DNA of 64,000 nt from a candidate division NC10 bacterium CSP1-5 (GTDB lineage: Bacteria > Methylomirabilota > Methylomirabilia > Methylomirabilales > CSP1-5), in NCBI GenBank assembly GCA_001443495.1, contig LDXR01000013.1, positions 33,776 to 97,775 on the forward strand, given 5' to 3'. Positions 60,798 through 64,000 of the stretch are shown here, one piece after another (position 1 is the first letter of the stretch; each line of letters starts with the position of its first letter). Position numbers and translations under genes: made by a program. The notes beneath the pieces are model-generated. The model saw nothing but the letters and a program-made list of their open reading frames with translations. It was not told the DNA's origin and searched no databases.

Positions 60798-61277
60798 TCA
60801 GTCATCGTCATTGTTGTCGTCATCTTCTTCCTCATCCTCGTCATCTTCTTCGTCTTCGTCTTCGTCCTCCCAGTCCTCTTCCTCGTCCGGCTCGACCTCG
60901 AATCCCCGTTCTTCCATCTCGAGGGCGAAGAGGGCGAGGTACTTGAGCTTGGCCGGAGGCTCGACGACCGGGACCGCGAAGCTTGTGCCGTCGTAGTGCT
61001 CGGGGGCATGGACCGGGATCGTCTGGGGCGTCTTGAGGATCTCGTCGGCGGCCTTGCGCAGCTCGGCATCCTCCGTCTCGACCACCAAGGACTGCTGATC
61101 CGCCCGCCACCTCCCGACCACCTCCGCCCCCTTCCCCTTTCTCCGGATGACGCCTGTCTTCATCGCAATCTCCTCCAGCGCCTGTACGGTCGGTGTGTTC
61201 CGCCCCCAATCTACCAGATACCCCCACGATTTGGAAACTCCGCTCATCTGGAAATTTTGACTTCTTCTCACTTCCAT
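60798..61277 (-). CDS. Hypothetical protein with highly acidic C-terminus
   Basis: About 149-159 residues. The body (WGYLVDWGRNTPTVQALEEI onward) looks soluble and folded. The last 35 residues are almost only Asp and Glu. Such tails often bind cations or basic proteins. The start could be ATG 61277 or, more likely by sequence, ATG 61247 (MSGVSKSWGY). No family is recognised. It is convergent with the radical SAM gene. Confidence 0.7.
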   Translation of the reverse strand: MEVRRSQNFQMSGVSKSWGYLVDWGRNTPTVQALEEIAMKTGVIRRKGKGAEVVGRWRADQQSLVVETEDAELRKAADEILKTPQTIPVHAPEHYDGTSFAVPVVEPPAKLKYLALFALEMEERGFEVEPDEEEDWEDEDEDEEDDEDEEEDDDNNDDD

Positions 61278-61468
61278 TAGGATGCCAGCGGGGCGGCATT
61301 TCTCGGTCAGAACCAGATTGACACATGACGGGTGTCTAACTGAAAATATGGTTGTTTTTCTGCTTCATTGTGGACTAGTGTGCAGGTGATAGGCCGCCGG
61401 GAAAAACAGACGGCCCTACGGCTCACTTAATAGTTGGGCAGTGTCCCAGCAAATCAAGGAGGCAACGT
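61278..61468. other. Intergenic region before the spherulin-like gene
   Basis: About 190 bp. A TTGACA at 61318-61323 has no good -10 at 17 bp. A hairpin GGCCG/CGGCC (about 61393-61416) lies 55 bp before the gene. It does not match any riboswitch I know. Confidence 0.35.
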
Positions 61469-62239
61469 ATGGCAGTACGGAAGATGGCAGCAAGGATCAT
61501 TACAATAATCATTATCATGGGCGGATTGAGCATGGGGTTCATCTCAACAGGTCACGCGGCCGTCTGCCAAAGAATGGCCATTCCGGCTTATTTTTATCCA
61601 GGTCCATTGTGGGATCAAGCAACTGCGGGCGCTCCCAAAGTCGGGGTGATGATCATGAATCCAAACAGTGGTCCGGGTGCCAGCCAGAATCCGGATTACG
61701 TTGCCGTAGTCACGAGAGCCAAGGCCGCTGGGATCAAGGTGCTTGGCTACGTCCATACGAGCTACGGGACGCTGAGCGCCGCAACGGTGAAGGCGGAAAT
61801 AGATGCTTATAAAGCCTGGTATCAGGTAAATGATATCTTTTTGGATGAGGTATCGGCCGACAAAGCGCTGATCCCATACTATGACGAGTTGGCAACGTAC
61901 ATCCGTACAACACCGGGAACGCTGGTCATGTTGAATCCAGGTATCGTGCCAGACCAAGGGTACATGAATGTCGGGGATATCGTCGTGGTCTTTGAGGGAA
62001 GCTATAATACCTACAAGACGTTGAAGTTGCCCTCCTGGGTGTTCAACTACCCCGCGAGCAAATTTGCTCATCTGGTACACGCGACATCAAGCACCACTGC
62101 GATGAAGAATGCGATTCCCCTTGCCAAGAAACGCAATGCTGCGAACGTATTCGTAACGAATGATGTTTTGCCGAATCCCTGGGATACACTTCCGGGTTAT
62201 TGGTCTCAAGAGTTGCGGACATTACCTGCTACCTGCTAG
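61469..62239 (+). CDS. Spherulin-4-like secreted protein
   Basis: A 256-residue exported protein (signal IITIIIIMGGLSMGFISTGHA). The mature domain carries AIPAYFYPGPLWDQ, GIKVLGYVHTSYGT and NDIFLDEVS, typical of the spherulation-specific family 4, a TIM-barrel group related to glycoside hydrolases. The Asp-Glu of LDEVS is a likely catalytic site. The ATG has AAGGAGG upstream. Confidence 0.9.
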   Translation: MAVRKMAARIITIIIIMGGLSMGFISTGHAAVCQRMAIPAYFYPGPLWDQATAGAPKVGVMIMNPNSGPGASQNPDYVAVVTRAKAAGIKVLGYVHTSYGTLSAATVKAEIDAYKAWYQVNDIFLDEVSADKALIPYYDELATYIRTTPGTLVMLNPGIVPDQGYMNVGDIVVVFEGSYNTYKTLKLPSWVFNYPASKFAHLVHATSSTTAMKNAIPLAKKRNAANVFVTNDVLPNPWDTLPGYWSQELRTLPATC

Positions 62240-62306
62240 GCCCATCTCCGTTTTTTGGTCGGGCTTGCGCCATTCGTGTCAGGTTTTGCGATAGCGCATC
62301 AGCATG

Positions 62307-62401
62307 TAAAGGTACCGGACACCTTTGGAGAGGTAACTGACTGATTTCCTGGGACCTAATTTTCCATTCCTGGCGTGCGGGGAATCGGGAGCAGGATGAA
62401 G
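62307..62401 (+). repeat. Direct repeat copy 1
   Basis: About 95 bp beginning TAAAGGTACCGGACAC and ending GAATCGGGAGC plus a few bases. It matches 63304-63400 at roughly 85% by eye. It contains the inverted words ATTCC and GGAAT. It may be the end of an IS200-like or REP-associated element, but no transposase is present. Confidence 0.75.
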
Positions 62402-62604
62402 AGCTGAATGGTGTTCGGTACATTTTCCTAATTGCTAAGGGCCGAGAAAGCTTATAGGATTTGCCGTAACTGCAAAACTCATCAGTGGAGATAGGCTGAC
62501 CAATCTACTCAATAGTTATGCTCTTCTGTGTATATTCGGCATGATGAAACACTGACAAGTACAGAACAGCTGATTTTGCCATTTCCAATTCAAGGGGGGT
62601 TGAT
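62402..62604. other. AT-rich gap before the Lys-rich mini-gene
   Basis: About 200 bp without a gene. It is AT-rich and probably holds the promoter of the mini-gene. I see no RNA gene. Confidence 0.35.
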
Positions 62605-62709
62605 ATGGGCGATAAAGGAAAGAAAGACAAAGCGAGAAGAGAAGATCAAAAAAAGCCTAAGCTAACAATTAAGGAGAAAAGGCAAAAGAAGAAGGAGAAA
62701 GGGAAATAG
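62605..62709 (+). CDS. Lys-rich mini-protein, 34 residues
   Basis: The ATG at 62605 follows AAGGGGGG. The product starts MGDKGKKDKARREDQKKPKL and is half Lys and Arg. Short proteins with this beginning are common in bacteria and probably real, but have no known function. Confidence 0.6.
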   Translation: MGDKGKKDKARREDQKKPKLTIKEKRQKKKEKGK

Positions 62710-62721
62710 TTACTCGAAAGA

Positions 62722-62811
62722 GCATAACAACTCGCTGCAGCGGACCCGGCCAGCGCGCGGCCTTCGATCGAGAATCGATTTGCCGGGCCGCTGAGCTCGC
62801 AGCCGTTAGGC
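62722..62811 (+). other. Orphan integron attC-like recombination site
   Basis: The 90-bp segment begins GCATAAC and ends GTTAGGC, one mismatch from perfect inverse and fitting the R'' and R' core boxes. Inside, CAGCGG-A-CCCGGC faces GCCGGGCCGCTG, leaving one extrahelical A, the hallmark of attC. No integrase is in the window. The site lies between a mini-gene and a DUF188 gene, like a cassette border. Confidence 0.7.
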
Positions 62812-62839
62812 CGATCACCACCATCAAGAGGGGGCGCCT

Positions 62840-63343
62840 CTGAAGATCTGGGTCGATGCTGACGCCGCACCGCGCGACGTGAAGGAGCTCGTCTTTCGGG
62901 CCGCCAAGCGCCTCAATGTGCCCACGGTACTCGTGACGAACCAGCGGCTGCAGCCGCCGCCTGGCAATCTCCTTGTCACGGCGATCTGGGTCGATGGCGG
63001 CGCCGATGTGGCCGACCAGCATATCGCCGCCCACGCTGAACCCGGCGACTTGGTTGTCACCCAAGACATTCCACTGGCGGCGGTGCTCGTGCCGAAGCAG
63101 GTCGCCGTGCTGGATCCCCGCGGCGACGAGCACACGGCCGAGACGATCGGGGAGCGGCTGTCGGTCCGGGACTTCATGGACCAGTTGCGCACGGCCGGGG
63201 CGGTGACCGGCGGCCCTCCACCCTACGACGCGCGGGCCAAGCAGGCGTTCGCCGCAGCACTGGATCGCGTGCTGACGCGGCTACTCCGGCCCCGCTCAAG
63301 GGGCCTAAAGGTACCGGACACTTTTGGAGAGGTAACTGGCTGA
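62840..63343 (+). CDS. YaiI/YqxD (DUF188) family protein, apparent CTG start
   Basis: A 167-residue protein. The family start KIWVDADAAPRDVKELVFRA is directly preceded by CTG at 62840, with GAGGGGG five bases before. No ATG, GTG or TTG is available at that point; the first GTG (62879) would remove the conserved DADA motif. Later blocks GDLVVTQDIPLA and GDEHTAETIGERLSVRDFM fit the PIN-like DUF188 fold. The last 12 residues come from the direct repeat. Confidence 0.8.
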   Translation: MKIWVDADAAPRDVKELVFRAAKRLNVPTVLVTNQRLQPPPGNLLVTAIWVDGGADVADQHIAAHAEPGDLVVTQDIPLAAVLVPKQVAVLDPRGDEHTAETIGERLSVRDFMDQLRTAGAVTGGPPPYDARAKQAFAAALDRVLTRLLRPRSRGLKVPDTFGEVTG

Positions 63344-63400
63344 TTTCCTTGGAGCTGATTTTCGATTCCTCGTGTGCGGGGAATCGGGAGCGAGATGAAG
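63304..63400 (+). repeat. Direct repeat copy 2
   Basis: Second copy of the 62307 repeat, same orientation, about 1 kb away. It supplies the end of the DUF188 reading frame. Confidence 0.75.
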
Positions 63401-63511
63401 GGGCGAAAGGAGCCCGGTGCCCTTTACGCGGGGACGACGCAAAAAGAAATACCAGGGGACCCGCGAAAATGTACTCTGACCCCGATTTCGGACACAAGAA
63501 AGGAGAAAATC

Positions 63512-63952
63512 ATGAAACGGCTCACGCTGTTACTTTTTGCGGTGTTGGTCCCGATGGTGGGCTACGTAGTGGGTTACGCGTCCGCCCAGCAACAAGTGGA
63601 CCGAAAGGGGGTAGCTTCGATAGTCAAGGTTGATCAGGTGATGTCCGGCTACCTGACCGAACTCAATGGCAAGTACAAATTGATCGTCACCGAGATAACC
63701 TTTGAACCAGGAGGAAACATAGCCGAGCATCACCACGTCGGGCCCGGGATTCGATTTGTCGCCTCCGGTGAATTGACGCTTGTTGGGGAGGGCAAGACGA
63801 GAACCTACAAGACCGGCGAATACTTTTATGAATCGGGAGACGTGACCACTGCCGCGTACAACAAGACCACTTCACCCGTTCGCATAATCAATTTCGAGAT
63901 CTTGCCTGCGGACTGGAAGGGAGGATCGGCGGTGCCACCGAAATCTAAATGA
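63512..63952 (+). CDS. Secreted cupin-domain protein
   Basis: A 146-residue exported protein (signal RLTLLLFAVLVPMVGYVVG) with a single cupin barrel. The metal motif is GGNIAEHHHVGPGIRFVASG and the second motif TYKTGEYFYESGDV. The ATG at 63512 has AGGAG upstream. The role is unknown. The remaining 48 bp of the window show no gene. Confidence 0.88.
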   Translation: MKRLTLLLFAVLVPMVGYVVGYASAQQQVDRKGVASIVKVDQVMSGYLTELNGKYKLIVTEITFEPGGNIAEHHHVGPGIRFVASGELTLVGEGKTRTYKTGEYFYESGDVTTAAYNKTTSPVRIINFEILPADWKGGSAVPPKSK

Positions 63953-64000
63953 AAAGGTAGAACACTTTCGTCCCTTCCAGAACTCGGCCCTAACTAGGGC

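Noticed and set aside
61393..61440. A riboswitch upstream of the spherulin-like gene
   Set aside because: The hairpin is short and does not show the conserved core of the c-di-GMP or other common riboswitches.
1..64000. tRNA, rRNA, CRISPR arrays and prophage genes
   Set aside because: I looked for cloverleaf words, regular spacers and phage structural or integrase proteins and saw none; the phage-holin-family protein at 20175 belongs to a chromosomal family.

Overview
The window is 64 kb of GC-rich bacterial chromosome (roughly 60% GC by eye), densely packed with short operons on both strands and with very little mobile DNA. A lysophospholipid acyltransferase of the LpxL/HtrB type, lipoproteins, an AsmA-like protein and a PflX-type radical SAM enzyme point to a Gram-negative. 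Squalene synthase, a secondary fatty-acid-synthase cluster, a CdaA-type diadenylate cyclase and many small zinc-ribbon and membrane proteins would fit an uncultivated soil or subsurface lineage (something like Methylomirabilota/Rokubacteria or Desulfobacterota). That placement is a guess: there is no rRNA, tRNA or ribosomal protein gene here to anchor it.

Layout. 1-8.2 kb, minus strand: a kelch protein cut by the window edge, an m5C RNA methyltransferase with a separately encoded PUA-like domain, ribokinase and nucleoside hydrolase (nucleoside salvage), then a CPBP membrane protease, an alpha/beta hydrolase, an M48 lipoprotein protease and small membrane proteins. 8.2-11.2 kb: a DUF169 protein, a PhzF-like isomerase and an AT-rich methyltransferase joined in frame to a broken SDR. 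11.2-18.1 kb, plus strand: a compact lipid cluster behind a strong promoter, with a FabL-type enoyl reductase, a FabG ketoreductase, a long ACP, a double-hotdog dehydratase, a ketosynthase, a ketosynthase-like partner without its cysteine, and an AcpS-acyltransferase fusion. 18.1-27 kb: alcohol dehydrogenase, alkylation-repair genes (tag and an ATL), msrA, metallophosphoesterase, PaaI thioesterase, radical SAM and amidohydrolase genes. 27-30.5 kb: AT-richer secreted hydrolases, with a duplicated polB 3' end inside. 30.6-34.6 kb: a LexA-controlled operon of lexA, a RecA/ImuA-like gene, a small coiled-coil gene and a divergent family-B DNA polymerase, which looks like an SOS mutagenesis cassette.

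34.9-39 kb: GlsB membrane protein, a MazEF pair whose leader is duplicated in front of a methyltransferase, small membrane proteins, a SWIB-like mini-protein and an RRM protein that appears to start at ATT. 39.4-43.4 kb: a DsbA-like protein, an NHL-repeat thioredoxin-like selenoprotein with in-frame UGA and a SECIS-like hairpin, a small Cys protein and a CdaA-YbbR fusion. 43.4-52.8 kb: TatD, PepF, a second kelch protein, squalene synthase coupled to a Rieske protein, and a DUF1054 protein. 53-61 kb: a DapA-family aldolase, an NmrA-like SDR, two radical SAM proteins, a response regulator and a large AsmA-like protein. 61.4-64 kb: a spherulin-4-like protein, then a 1-kb segment between direct repeats that holds a Lys-rich mini-protein, an orphan integron attC-like site and a DUF188 gene, and finally a secreted cupin.

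Small degenerate 7-8-bp repeat clusters, several made of a forward block followed by its inverse block, sit in at least five intergenic gaps. The most notable systems are the LexA/ImuA-like/PolB operon, the lipid cluster with its composite and fused enzymes, and the UGA-containing NHL protein.
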